From NCBI GenBank assembly GCA_944383695.1, contig CALWQP010000004.1:1-64000 (forward strand): a stretch of DNA of 64,000 nucleotides, in the 5' to 3' direction. Below are positions 33,476 to 41,626 of this stretch, piece after piece. The notes beneath the pieces were generated by a model. The model had not been told where the DNA came from and ran no database searches. It saw nothing but the letters and a program-made list of their open reading frames with translations. The position numbers and the translations under genes are program-made. How positions within the stretch are numbered: position 1 is the stretch's first letter; each line of letters starts with the position of its first letter. The stretch comes from an uncultured Mediterraneibacter sp. (lineage in GTDB: Bacteria; Bacillota; Clostridia; Lachnospirales; Lachnospiraceae).

Positions 33476-33790
33476 ATGGAAGAGGTATACAAAGTATGTC
33501 CCGGATGTCAGCATAAAACAAAGGAACGTTCGGACAAAGACAAAAAGAACATGATAAACCGTTTGAGCCGCATTGAGGGACAGGTGAGAGGGATTAAGAA
33601 GATGGTAGAGAGCGATGCCTACTGTCCGGATATCCTGATCCAGGTGTCAGCGGTCAATGCCGCGCTCAACAGCTTTAATAAAGTGCTTCTTGGGGAACAT
33701 ATCCGGACCTGCGTGACAGAGGATATCCGGGAGGGAAAGGAAGAGACCATAGACGAACTGGTCCTTGTCCTTCAGAAGCTGATGAAATAA
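33476..33790 (+). CDS. csoR: Copper-sensing transcriptional repressor
   Basis: CsoR/DUF156 family regulator of 104 residues, an all-helical DNA-binding protein that lets go of DNA when it binds Cu(I). The Cys-His-Cys copper site is complete: Cys50 in AYCPD, His75 and Cys79 in GEHIRTC. RLSRIEGQVRGIKKM (29-43) is the family signature. An extra CPGC pair at residues 8-11 is found in many Firmicute members. The gene heads the copper operon, with the copA gene 33 bases downstream, and two matching operators lie at its promoter, so it should repress itself and copA. Confidence 0.93.
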   Translation: MEEVYKVCPGCQHKTKERSDKDKKNMINRLSRIEGQVRGIKKMVESDAYCPDILIQVSAVNAALNSFNKVLLGEHIRTCVTEDIREGKEETIDELVLVLQKLMK

Positions 33791-33823
33791 ATTAAGAAAG
33801 AGACAGAGCAAAGGAGTGATGTT

Positions 33824-36358
33824 ATGGAACAATATAATGTGACGGGCATGAGCTGTGCCGCGTGCAGCGCCCGCGTGGAGAAAGCAGTCTCCAAAGTGCC
33901 GGGAGTGACTTCCTGTTCGGTGAGCCTGCTGACCAATTCCATGGGAGTGGAAGGGACGGCGGCTCCGGAAGAGATCATGGCTGCCGTGGAGGAAGCCGGA
34001 TATGGAGCGGTCCGGAAGGGATCACAGGCAGAGGACGGCAGAAGATCTTCTTCATCTTCTGCGTCAGCGGTGGAGGATTCTCTGAAAGACAGGGAGACGC
34101 CGAAAATGAAGAAACGGCTGATCGCTTCCCTGTGCTTTCTTTTCCCTCTGATGTATTTTTCAATGGGGCATATGATGTGGAACTGGCCCGTGCCCTCTTT
34201 TCTTGAAGGCAACCATGTGGCGACAGGGCTGATCCAGCTCCTGCTTACAACCGCGGTTATGGTGATCAACCAGAAATTTTTTATCAGCGGCTTTAAAGGC
34301 CTGATCCACCGGGCCCCCAATATGGATACACTTGTGGCGCTCGGAGCAGGGGCTTCTTACGGATACAGCCTGTACGCGCTCTTTGCCATGACTGATGCGC
34401 AGATGCGCGGGGATATGGCGGGCGCCATGTCCTACATGCATGAATTTTATTTTGAATCCGCCGCAATGATCCTTACACTGATCACATTGGGCAAGATGCT
34501 GGAGGCGCGGTCCAAAGGGAGAACCACGGATGCCTTAAAGAGCTTGATGAAGCTGGCGCCGAAGACGGCGACGGTAGTAAGAGACGGCGGGGAGGAGACA
34601 GTCTCCATCGACCAGGTGCGAAAAGGCGATATCTTTGTCGTAAGGCCGGGGGAAAATATCCCTGTGGATGGGATCATCCTGGAGGGGCACAGCGCGGTAA
34701 ATGAATCCGCGCTCACCGGAGAGAGTATTCCCGTGGACAAGGCGGCAGGTGACGCGGTGTCGGCCGCAACCTTAAACCAGTCCGGATTCCTGCGCTGCGA
34801 GGCATCGCGGGTGGGCGAGGACACTACACTCTCCCAGATCATCCAGATGGTGAGCGATGCGGCGGCGACTAAGGCGCCCATTGCAAAGGTGGCGGACCGG
34901 GTATCCGGGGTATTTGTCCCAGCGGTCATCGTTATTGCCCTGGTGACGATTCTTGTATGGCTGATCGCGGGGCAGACGGTCGGATTCGCTCTGGCAAAAG
35001 GAATCTCTGTCCTTGTCATCAGTTGCCCCTGCGCCCTGGGGCTTGCGACTCCGGTGGCAATCATGGTGGGCAATGGAATAGGCGCGAAGAACGGCATTAT
35101 GTTCAAGACGGCGGTGTCCCTGGAAGAAACCGGAAAGACCCAGATCGTCGCCCTGGATAAGACAGGCACGATCACCAGTGGAGAGCCGAAGGTGACAGAT
35201 ATCCTTCCCGGGGCTGGTGTGACGGAGGCAGAGCTGCTTGCGTATGCCTATGCCCTTGAAAAGAAGAGCGAGCATCCGCTTGCCCGCGCGGTCATTGCAA
35301 TGGCAGAAGCGGAAAAAGTCGATGACTCGCTGGAAACAGATGATTTCCATGCAGTTCCGGGCAACGGACTGACAGGAACTCTGGGCGGAGTGGGTCTGGC
35401 GGGCGGAAACCTGGCATTTATCGGTAAAAAGTCCGTGATCCCGGAGGAAGTAAGAAAAAAGGCAGAGCGGCTGTCCGAAGAGGGGAAAACACCTCTGTTC
35501 TTCAGCAGGGATGGTGAGTTTATCGGTATTATTGCTGTGGCGGATGTGATCAAAGAGGACAGCCCGAGAGCTGTGAAAGAACTCCAGAATATGGGTATCC
35601 GTGTTGTCATGCTTACCGGCGACAATGAACGGACAGCAAAAGCCATCGGCGCTCAGGCCGGTGTGGACGAAGTCATAGCCGGTGTGCTTCCGGACGGCAA
35701 GGAAAGCGTGATTCGCGCTTTGAAGAAGAAGGGCAAGGTGGCAATGGTCGGAGACGGTATCAATGATGCTCCTGCGCTGACAAGGGCGGATATGGGAATC
35801 GCCATCGGAGCGGGAACAGACATTGCCATTGACGCGGCAGATGTGGTGCTGATGAAAAGCCGTTTGAGCGATGTGCCCGCAGCTATCCGCCTGAGCCGCG
35901 CCACACTGCGCAACATCCACGAGAATCTGTTCTGGGCGTTTTTCTATAACGTGATCGGCATCCCGCTGGCGGCAGGCGTCTGGCTTCCGCTCTTTGGATG
36001 GCAGTTAAACCCTATGTTCGGGGCAGCGGCAATGAGTCTGTCCAGTGTCTGCGTGGTCAGCAACGCGCTGAGGCTTAACTGGTTTAAGCTGTATGACGCC
36101 GGCAGAGATAAAAAAATAAAAATGAAAAAGAAAGAGGAGGAAACAACAATGACAAAAACAATGAAGATCGAGGGTATGATGTGTGGACACTGTGAGGCAA
36201 GAGTGAAAAAGAGCCTGGAAGCTCTGGCGGAAGTGGATGCGGCAGAGGTGAGCCATGAGGCAGGGACAGCCGTTGTCACACTGAATGCAGAGGTAGGCGA
36301 TGATATCCTGAAAAAAGCAGTGGAAGACCAGGATTACAAGGTGCTGGACATCCAGTAA
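33824..36358 (+). CDS. copA: Copper P-type ATPase with C-terminal CopZ-like domain
   Basis: Cu(I)-exporting P1B-type ATPase of 844 residues. An N-terminal metal-binding domain has GMSCAAC (8-14). Eight membrane helices follow, with the transport motif CPC (401-403). Asp445 in DKTGT is phosphorylated; SEHPLA and GDGINDAP complete the ATP-binding and hinge signatures. The ordinary protein would end near residue 765. Here a lysine-rich linker leads in frame into another HMA domain with GMMCGHC (Cys787, Cys790), the size of a free CopZ chaperone. An internal Shine-Dalgarno and ATG (36149) could also make that domain separately. It is regulated by the adjacent csoR. Confidence 0.93.
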   Translation: MEQYNVTGMSCAACSARVEKAVSKVPGVTSCSVSLLTNSMGVEGTAAPEEIMAAVEEAGYGAVRKGSQAEDGRRSSSSSASAVEDSLKDRETPKMKKRLIASLCFLFPLMYFSMGHMMWNWPVPSFLEGNHVATGLIQLLLTTAVMVINQKFFISGFKGLIHRAPNMDTLVALGAGASYGYSLYALFAMTDAQMRGDMAGAMSYMHEFYFESAAMILTLITLGKMLEARSKGRTTDALKSLMKLAPKTATVVRDGGEETVSIDQVRKGDIFVVRPGENIPVDGIILEGHSAVNESALTGESIPVDKAAGDAVSAATLNQSGFLRCEASRVGEDTTLSQIIQMVSDAAATKAPIAKVADRVSGVFVPAVIVIALVTILVWLIAGQTVGFALAKGISVLVISCPCALGLATPVAIMVGNGIGAKNGIMFKTAVSLEETGKTQIVALDKTGTITSGEPKVTDILPGAGVTEAELLAYAYALEKKSEHPLARAVIAMAEAEKVDDSLETDDFHAVPGNGLTGTLGGVGLAGGNLAFIGKKSVIPEEVRKKAERLSEEGKTPLFFSRDGEFIGIIAVADVIKEDSPRAVKELQNMGIRVVMLTGDNERTAKAIGAQAGVDEVIAGVLPDGKESVIRALKKKGKVAMVGDGINDAPALTRADMGIAIGAGTDIAIDAADVVLMKSRLSDVPAAIRLSRATLRNIHENLFWAFFYNVIGIPLAAGVWLPLFGWQLNPMFGAAAMSLSSVCVVSNALRLNWFKLYDAGRDKKIKMKKKEEETTMTKTMKIEGMMCGHCEARVKKSLEALAEVDAAEVSHEAGTAVVTLNAEVGDDILKKAVEDQDYKVLDIQ
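36134..36151 (+). promoter_or_regulatory. Internal ribosome binding site and start for a CopZ-like product
   Basis: GAGGAGG (36134-36140), eight bases, then ATG (36149-36151), in frame within copA. Initiation here would give a 69-residue HMA protein identical to the C-terminal domain of CopA. Confidence 0.55.
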
Positions 36359-36377
36359 TAGTTATCCGGATTTTTGC

Positions 36378-36419
36378 TGTGGCAGCCGGTACAGGTCTGA
36401 ACCTGTACCGGCTGCCGCA
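36378..36419 (+). terminator. Very stable stem-loop after copA
   Basis: GCAGCCGGTACAGGT (36382-36396) pairs perfectly with ACCTGTACCGGCTGC (36401-36415) around a CTGA loop, and about four more pairs extend the stem. No T-run follows, so it may act as a 3' mRNA barrier or non-canonical terminator. Confidence 0.55.
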
Positions 36420-36486
36420 TGCTGTATGAAAAAGAAATGGCGGGATTTGTATCGTGCATAAAGCCTGGCTGTGGGGACAAAATATA

Positions 36487-36515
36487 TTGACTTATAGAAT
36501 AGCAGAGGGTAAAAT
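36487..36515 (+). promoter_or_regulatory. Promoter of the BMP transporter operon
   Basis: TTGACT (36487-36492), 17 bp, TAAAAT (36510-36515). Transcription should start near 36522 and give a leader of roughly 100 bases before the lipoprotein gene. Confidence 0.65.
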
Positions 36516-36526
36516 GTATACGAAAA

Positions 36527-36566
36527 GGCTATCCGTAAACACAGATGATCTGGATAGCATTTTTTA
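36527..36566 (+). terminator. Attenuator-like terminator in the BMP leader
   Basis: GCTATCC (36528-36534) pairs with GGATAGC (36552-36558), followed by A and six T. It lies between the promoter and the first gene, so it must be bypassed for the operon to be expressed. Confidence 0.55.
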
Positions 36567-36582
36567 ACATTAGAGGCAGATT

Positions 36583-36600
36583 CCGGGAAGGCTATCCCGG
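36583..36600 (+). promoter_or_regulatory. Second leader hairpin with a repeated GCTATCC
   Basis: CCGGGA (36583-36588) pairs with TCCCGG (36595-36600) just before the AGGAGG site. It contains another GCTATCC (36591-36597) that could pair with the right arm of the upstream terminator instead, giving a mutually exclusive structure. Confidence 0.45.
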
Positions 36601-36625
36601 AGAATGGCAAGAAGGAGGAAAAACA

Positions 36626-37798
36626 ATGAAAAAGAAGATTGTCAGCGTATTTTTGTGCGCAGCTATGGCAGTCACCCTGGTCGCAGGGTGCGGAGCTCCG
36701 GCTGCGGAGACTGGCGGAAATGAGGACGGAGGCTCTTCCACAGCGACTTTGGAAGGAATCCCGAAGGACGAGATCAAGGTGGGATTTGTCCACATTTCAG
36801 ACCCGAGCGACATGGGATACACATACAATCACGATCTGGGAACACAGGAGATGCAGGAAGCGCTCGGATTAAGTGACGATCAGATCATTAATAAATACAA
36901 TGTGGCAGAAGACGCATCATGTGATACGGCTTTAAGAGAGCTGGTTGATGCGGGCTGCAACATCATTTTTGCAACAAGCTTTGGTTTCGAAGATTATGTA
37001 GTGGAAGTGGCGAGGGAATACCCGGATGTCCAGTTCTGTCACGCGACAGGGTATCAGGCGAAAGATGCGGGGCTTGACAATCTCCACAATTATTTTGCGT
37101 CAATCTATGAAGGCCGTTACCTTGCCGGTATCGCAGCAGGTCTCAAGACAGAGTCCAATAAGCTCGGCTATGTTGCCGCATTTCCGTTTGCCGAGGTCAT
37201 CAGCGGATACACCGCGTTCTATCTGGGCGCCAAGAGCGTAAACCCGGATGTGACCATGGAGATCATGTACACCAGTTCATGGAATGACCCGACGGTTGAG
37301 TCTCAGGTGGCGAAGGCGCTGATCGACCGCGGATGTGATGTGATCTCACAGCACTCTGACTCTACGGCTCCTGCCACAACGGCAGAGGACAACGGTGTAT
37401 GGCAGGTTGGATACAACAATGATATGATCGAGGCTGCTCCGAACGCATCTCTTATCTCTCCGCGTATCGACTGGGGCATCTATGTGACAGAAGCCGTACA
37501 GGCTATGATCGACGGTGAGGAAATCCCGGTTGACTGGTGCAAAGGTCTCGCAGATGGCGCGGTTTATCTGTCACCTCTGAATGAGAATATTGCGGCAGAG
37601 GGCACTCAGGAAGCGATTGACGAGGCGGCAGAGAAGATCAAATCCGGTGAGCTCCACGTATTTGAAGGTCCTCTCAAAGGCGTGAGCCCGGACGGAGAAG
37701 AGTACGAAGTGGCAGAAGGCGAGTACTTCCACGAGCAGGAGGAGGCCTCTGCACCCTCCTGGCTGTATATCGTTGATGGATGTACTGTAGTCGAGTAG
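36626..37798 (+). CDS. BMP family ABC transporter binding lipoprotein
   Basis: Lipoprotein of 390 residues with lipobox VAGC near residue 21 and a Gly/Ser-rich linker. The BMP/PnrA-like domain shows VGFVHISDPSDMGYTYNHD near residue 50, then DAGCNIIFATSFGFEDYV and EGRYLAGIAAGLKTES. The later PRIDWGIYVTEAVQAMIDGE segment is also typical. These proteins bind purine nucleosides in characterised cases. AGGAGG precedes ATG 36626. It is the first gene of a complete importer with one ATPase and two permeases. A UUCG hairpin after its stop may let it be made in excess, as is usual for binding proteins. Confidence 0.92.
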   Translation: MKKKIVSVFLCAAMAVTLVAGCGAPAAETGGNEDGGSSTATLEGIPKDEIKVGFVHISDPSDMGYTYNHDLGTQEMQEALGLSDDQIINKYNVAEDASCDTALRELVDAGCNIIFATSFGFEDYVVEVAREYPDVQFCHATGYQAKDAGLDNLHNYFASIYEGRYLAGIAAGLKTESNKLGYVAAFPFAEVISGYTAFYLGAKSVNPDVTMEIMYTSSWNDPTVESQVAKALIDRGCDVISQHSDSTAPATTAEDNGVWQVGYNNDMIEAAPNASLISPRIDWGIYVTEAVQAMIDGEEIPVDWCKGLADGAVYLSPLNENIAAEGTQEAIDEAAEKIKSGELHVFEGPLKGVSPDGEEYEVAEGEYFHEQEEASAPSWLYIVDGCTVVE

Positions 37799-37838
37799 TT
37801 GAATAAAGACCGGACAAGACCGGGAGAATATATGACAG

Positions 37839-37860
37839 AGCCGTCTTCGGACGGCTTTGT
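37839..37860 (+). terminator. UUCG stem-loop between bmp and the ATPase gene
   Basis: AGCCGTC (37839-37845), TTCG loop, GACGGCT (37850-37856), then TTGTT. Probably a partial terminator or 3' stabiliser lowering expression of the downstream genes relative to the binding protein. Confidence 0.55.
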
Positions 37861-37901
37861 TCGTATCAGGCACACAGAAGAAAAAGAAGGAGGATGAGAG
37901 C

Positions 37902-39473
37902 TTGAGCGGGGCAGCAGAATATGCGGTAAAGATGCATCATGTGACGAAGACCTTTGGAAAGGTGACCGCAAACAAGGATGTCAATCTTGAACTGAGAAAA
38001 GGAGAGATCCTTGCGCTTCTCGGGGAGAATGGGAGCGGAAAGACAACCCTGATGAATATGTTGTCAGGGATTTATTTTCCGGACCATGGCGAGATTTATG
38101 TAAAGGGAGAAGAAGTGACGATACGTTCTCCAAAAGATTCTTTTACGCTTGGGATCGGCATGATCCATCAACATTTTAAGCTGGTGGACGTCCTGACCGC
38201 GGCAGAGAATATCGTGCTGGGGATGGAAGGAAAGGCAACTGTAAACCGCAGGGAGATCAACAAAAAAGTGCGGGAACTGGCAGAAAAATACGGATTTGAC
38301 CTGGAGCCCTCCAAAAAAATCTACAATATGTCAGTGTCAGAAAAGCAGACAGTGGAGATTTTAAAAGTCCTCTACAAGGGTGCGGATATCCTGATACTGG
38401 ATGAGCCTACGGCGGTTCTGACTCCACAGGAGACAGACCGGCTCTTCGCGGTGCTGCGAAACATGAAAAAGGATGGGAAGTCCATCATCATTATTACCCA
38501 CAAGCTGAATGAAGTGCTCGCGATCTCCGACCGGGTGGCAATCCTGCGTAAGGGCGAATACATTGGCGTGGTCAATACATCAGAGACAGATCAGACACAG
38601 CTTACAGAAATGATGGTCGGCCGTCCGATCAGCCTGGAGATTGAAAGGCCATTGGTAGAGCGGGGAGAAAAGCGTCTTCAGGTGATCGATCTGACCTGCT
38701 TAAACGGAGACGGCGTCAAAGCGCTGGACAATGTATCTTTTGAGGCTTACGGCGGAGAAATCCTGGGGATCGCAGGCATTGCGGGAAGCGGGCAGAAAGA
38801 ACTGTGCGAGATCATTGCCGGGCTGTACCCATCCATCGGTGGTTCTGTGCTTTACTCCGGGAACCATGAAGGAGTACCGGTACAGGAGCGCATCCTTGGT
38901 TTGAAGCCGGATGAGATCGTCAAGAAAGGGATTTCCATGGCTTTTGTTCCGGAAGACAGGCTCGGCATGGGGCTTGTGGCAGGGATGGACATGACCGATA
39001 ATGTGATGCTCCGGAGTTATAAGTCCAACAAGGGGATTTTTGTGGACCGCAGGAATCCGAAAGAGCTGGCTGAGAGACTGGTCGACGAGCTTGAGATCGT
39101 GACGCCGGGAGTGGACACGCCGGTGGGAAGGCTTTCCGGCGGAAATGTGCAGAAGGTGCTCCTGGGGAGGGAAATCGCCTGTCACCCATCTGTGCTGATC
39201 GTGGCATACCCGGTCCGCGGGCTGGATATCAACTCTTCTTATCGGATTTATGACCTGCTCAACGAACAGAAGAAAAAAGGTGTTGCCGTCATCTTCATCG
39301 GTGAGGATCTGGATGTGCTGATGCAGCTTTCCGACCGCATCATGGTCATGTGCGGCGGCAAGGTGAGCGGTATTGTGGATCCAAGGGAAGTGACGAAAGA
39401 AGATATCGGACTGATGATGATCCACGCGGGAGACCCGAAGTCCGGCAGCGGGAATGAGGAGGTAACGGCATGA
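37902..39473 (+). CDS. Nucleoside-type ABC transporter ATPase, double domain
   Basis: ATPase of 523 residues with two nucleotide-binding domains, like RbsA/MglA and the BMP-linked transporters. The first has Walker A GENGSGKTT near residue 39, a degenerate signature (NMSVSEKQ) and Walker B LILDEPTAVLT. The second has a changed Walker A (GIAGSGQKE), signature LSGGNVQK and Walker B replaced by VAYPVRGLD. I choose the TTG at 37902 because AAGGAGG stands eight bases before it. ATG within a later codon would cut the first strand. The gene overlaps the first permease gene by four bases. Confidence 0.9.
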   Translation: MSGAAEYAVKMHHVTKTFGKVTANKDVNLELRKGEILALLGENGSGKTTLMNMLSGIYFPDHGEIYVKGEEVTIRSPKDSFTLGIGMIHQHFKLVDVLTAAENIVLGMEGKATVNRREINKKVRELAEKYGFDLEPSKKIYNMSVSEKQTVEILKVLYKGADILILDEPTAVLTPQETDRLFAVLRNMKKDGKSIIIITHKLNEVLAISDRVAILRKGEYIGVVNTSETDQTQLTEMMVGRPISLEIERPLVERGEKRLQVIDLTCLNGDGVKALDNVSFEAYGGEILGIAGIAGSGQKELCEIIAGLYPSIGGSVLYSGNHEGVPVQERILGLKPDEIVKKGISMAFVPEDRLGMGLVAGMDMTDNVMLRSYKSNKGIFVDRRNPKELAERLVDELEIVTPGVDTPVGRLSGGNVQKVLLGREIACHPSVLIVAYPVRGLDINSSYRIYDLLNEQKKKGVAVIFIGEDLDVLMQLSDRIMVMCGGKVSGIVDPREVTKEDIGLMMIHAGDPKSGSGNEEVTA

Positions 39474-40567
39474 GCGCACATTCAACACAGGCAAAAGAAC
39501 CATTTTTGAGGATGGTCAGGAGGGATGCGATCTCCAGCCGGAAATCTTGGGGGATTCGGGCGGCAGCGTTTCTCCTTTCACTGGTGACAGGGGGGATCGT
39601 CATCCTCCTGCTGGGACATAATCCCATTTCTGTATATTTTTCTATGGTAAAAGGGGCGTGGGGTTCTCAGACAGTGATTTATGAAACGATAAAGATCGCA
39701 GTCCCTCTTTTGATCACTGCCATCGGAATTTCCTTTGCATTTAAGATGAAGTTCTGGAATATCGGAGGCGAGGGGCAGATTCTTGTGGGGGCAGTGGCGG
39801 CCGGGGCATTTGGCCTCTTTACTGCCCACATCTTCCCGAAACTTCCGCTTGTGCTCCTGATGATGCTGGCAGCGATCGTGGCAGGGGGACTTTACGGACT
39901 TCTTCCCGCTGTGTGCAAGTCAAAATGGGGGACAAATGAGACGCTCTTTACCTTGATGCTCAATTATATTGCGCTTGCGTTTATCAAGTACCTGATGAAC
40001 GGACCGTGGAAGGCTCCGGGCAGCAGTTATCCGAAGATCGCCATGCTTGTTCCGGGAGCCCGCCTTACAAAGGTGCTGGGCGTGCACTGGGGATGGATAC
40101 TGGCTCTGGTCCTGGTAGTGGCATCCTATATTTATTTTAACAGGACAAAACAGGGTTATGAGATTTCTGTGGTGGGCGAGAGCAACAATACGGCAAGATA
40201 TGCAGGGATCAATGTTGGGAAAGTATTCCGCAGGACCATGTTTCTGTCAGGCGCTCTGTGCGGGCTTGTGGGTATGCTCCAGTTCGCGGGATCTGACTAT
40301 ACGATCACAGAGGGAACCGCAGGCGGAGTGGGATTTACCGCGATCACCGTGGCGTGGCTGGCAAAGATGAATCCTTTTGGAATGCTTGTGGTATCTGTGT
40401 TTATAGCTATGCTGGAGAGGGGCTCCAATGCGATCCAGACACAGTTCAAGATTCCTGCGTCAGCGGCGGATCTGCTCATTGGTATTATTTTGTTCTTTAT
40501 GCTGGGCTGTGAGTTCTTTATCTCATACAGGCTGATCGGAAGAGGGAAGGAGGAACACCATGCTTAA
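39470..40567 (+). CDS. BMP-type ABC transporter permease 1
   Basis: BPD_transp_2 family permease of 365 residues with about nine or ten membrane helices. NIGGEGQILVGA near residue 100 and VGESNNTARYAGINVGKVF near 240 are the conserved ATPase-contact and membrane segments of YufP/NupP-type subunits. Its ATG overlaps the stop of the ATPase gene (ATGA), and it overlaps the next permease by eight bases. With the other permease it should form the heteromeric channel of a nucleoside importer. Confidence 0.92.
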   Translation: MSAHSTQAKEPFLRMVRRDAISSRKSWGIRAAAFLLSLVTGGIVILLLGHNPISVYFSMVKGAWGSQTVIYETIKIAVPLLITAIGISFAFKMKFWNIGGEGQILVGAVAAGAFGLFTAHIFPKLPLVLLMMLAAIVAGGLYGLLPAVCKSKWGTNETLFTLMLNYIALAFIKYLMNGPWKAPGSSYPKIAMLVPGARLTKVLGVHWGWILALVLVVASYIYFNRTKQGYEISVVGESNNTARYAGINVGKVFRRTMFLSGALCGLVGMLQFAGSDYTITEGTAGGVGFTAITVAWLAKMNPFGMLVVSVFIAMLERGSNAIQTQFKIPASAADLLIGIILFFMLGCEFFISYRLIGRGKEEHHA

Positions 40568-41552
40568 TACATTGAACGGTCTTTTTATCGCAGCGGTTCT
40601 TGCGGGGACGCCGCTTCTGCTCGGCGCCCTTGGAGAGATCCTGACCGAGAAGTCAGGCAACTTAAATCTTGGCGTGGAAGGTATGATGTTCATGGGTGCC
40701 ATCACCAGCCTTGCCGGTTCCTATTACTATGAGCAGGCAGTGATCAGCGCCGGAGGAAGCCCGAACGGTATCCTTTCCTCGGCAATCGCCCTTCTGACCG
40801 CTTTCCTGGCTGGAGCAGGCGGGGCGCTGATATACAGTTTCCTGACGATCACCCTGCGGGCGAACCAGAATGTGACAGGTCTTACCCTGACGATTTTCGG
40901 AACCGGCTTCGGCAATTTCTTCGGAGAGTATATCGGGCAGAAGGCCGGCGGATATGTGGCAGTTACAGAGACTACGAAGAAAGCATTCTCCAGCCTGCAT
41001 ATCCCGGTCCTGTCAGATATTCCTGTGATCGGTCCTCTGTTGTTCCAGTATAACTGGCTGGTATATTTCGCCATCATTGCGGCTATTGTCATGGCATGGT
41101 TCTTCAACCGTTCCCGGGTGGGCCTGAACCTGCGCGCGGTAGGTGAAGATCCGGCGACAGCAGACGCAGCGGGAATTAATATCACGCTTTATAAATATAT
41201 GGCCACTGTTATCGGCGGCGGCATCTGCGGCATTGGAGGCATGTATATGAGTATGGTGACTACCTCCGGCGTGTGGGTTCACAACTGTGTCAGCGGCTAT
41301 GGATGGCTTGCTGTAGCGCTCGTTATCTTTGCGACATGGAGTCCGGCGCGGGGCATGCTCGTGGCGCTTATATTCGGCGGACTTACGATCATGCGCATGT
41401 ATATAAATATCCCCGGTCTCCCGGTGCAGATTTATGACATGTTCCCATATATCGCCACGATCCTCGTGCTCGTGATCACAAGCATGAGACAGAGCAGGGA
41501 ACATGCACAGCCAAAGAGCTGCGGACTCAATTACTTCCGGGAAGAGAGATAA
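40560..41552 (+). CDS. BMP-type ABC transporter permease 2
   Basis: BPD_transp_2 family permease of 330 residues with about eight membrane helices, the YufQ/NupQ-type partner. Conserved pieces are GEILTEKSGNLNLGVEGMM (about 22-40), the RAVGEDPATADAAGI segment near 190 and GGGICGIGGMYMS near 220. Its start lies within the end of the first permease gene. It is the last gene of the importer operon; no clear terminator follows, and the beta-CASP gene starts 74 bases later. Confidence 0.92.
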   Translation: MLNTLNGLFIAAVLAGTPLLLGALGEILTEKSGNLNLGVEGMMFMGAITSLAGSYYYEQAVISAGGSPNGILSSAIALLTAFLAGAGGALIYSFLTITLRANQNVTGLTLTIFGTGFGNFFGEYIGQKAGGYVAVTETTKKAFSSLHIPVLSDIPVIGPLLFQYNWLVYFAIIAAIVMAWFFNRSRVGLNLRAVGEDPATADAAGINITLYKYMATVIGGGICGIGGMYMSMVTTSGVWVHNCVSGYGWLAVALVIFATWSPARGMLVALIFGGLTIMRMYINIPGLPVQIYDMFPYIATILVLVITSMRQSREHAQPKSCGLNYFREER

Positions 41553-41626
41553 GAAATCAAGAAAGAGATGTATCTTTGGGAAAAGAATGGTACAATAGAA
41601 GAAAAGTGAAAAGGGCGGGTGAGACT

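Noticed and set aside
36100-36140. Programmed -1 frameshift in the A-rich end of copA
   Set aside because: No proper slippery heptamer is in the reading frame, and the -1 frame does not end soon; the internal start explains the layout better.
36500-36625. Guanine or adenine riboswitch before the BMP operon
   Set aside because: The conserved core bases of purine riboswitches could not be found in the leader.
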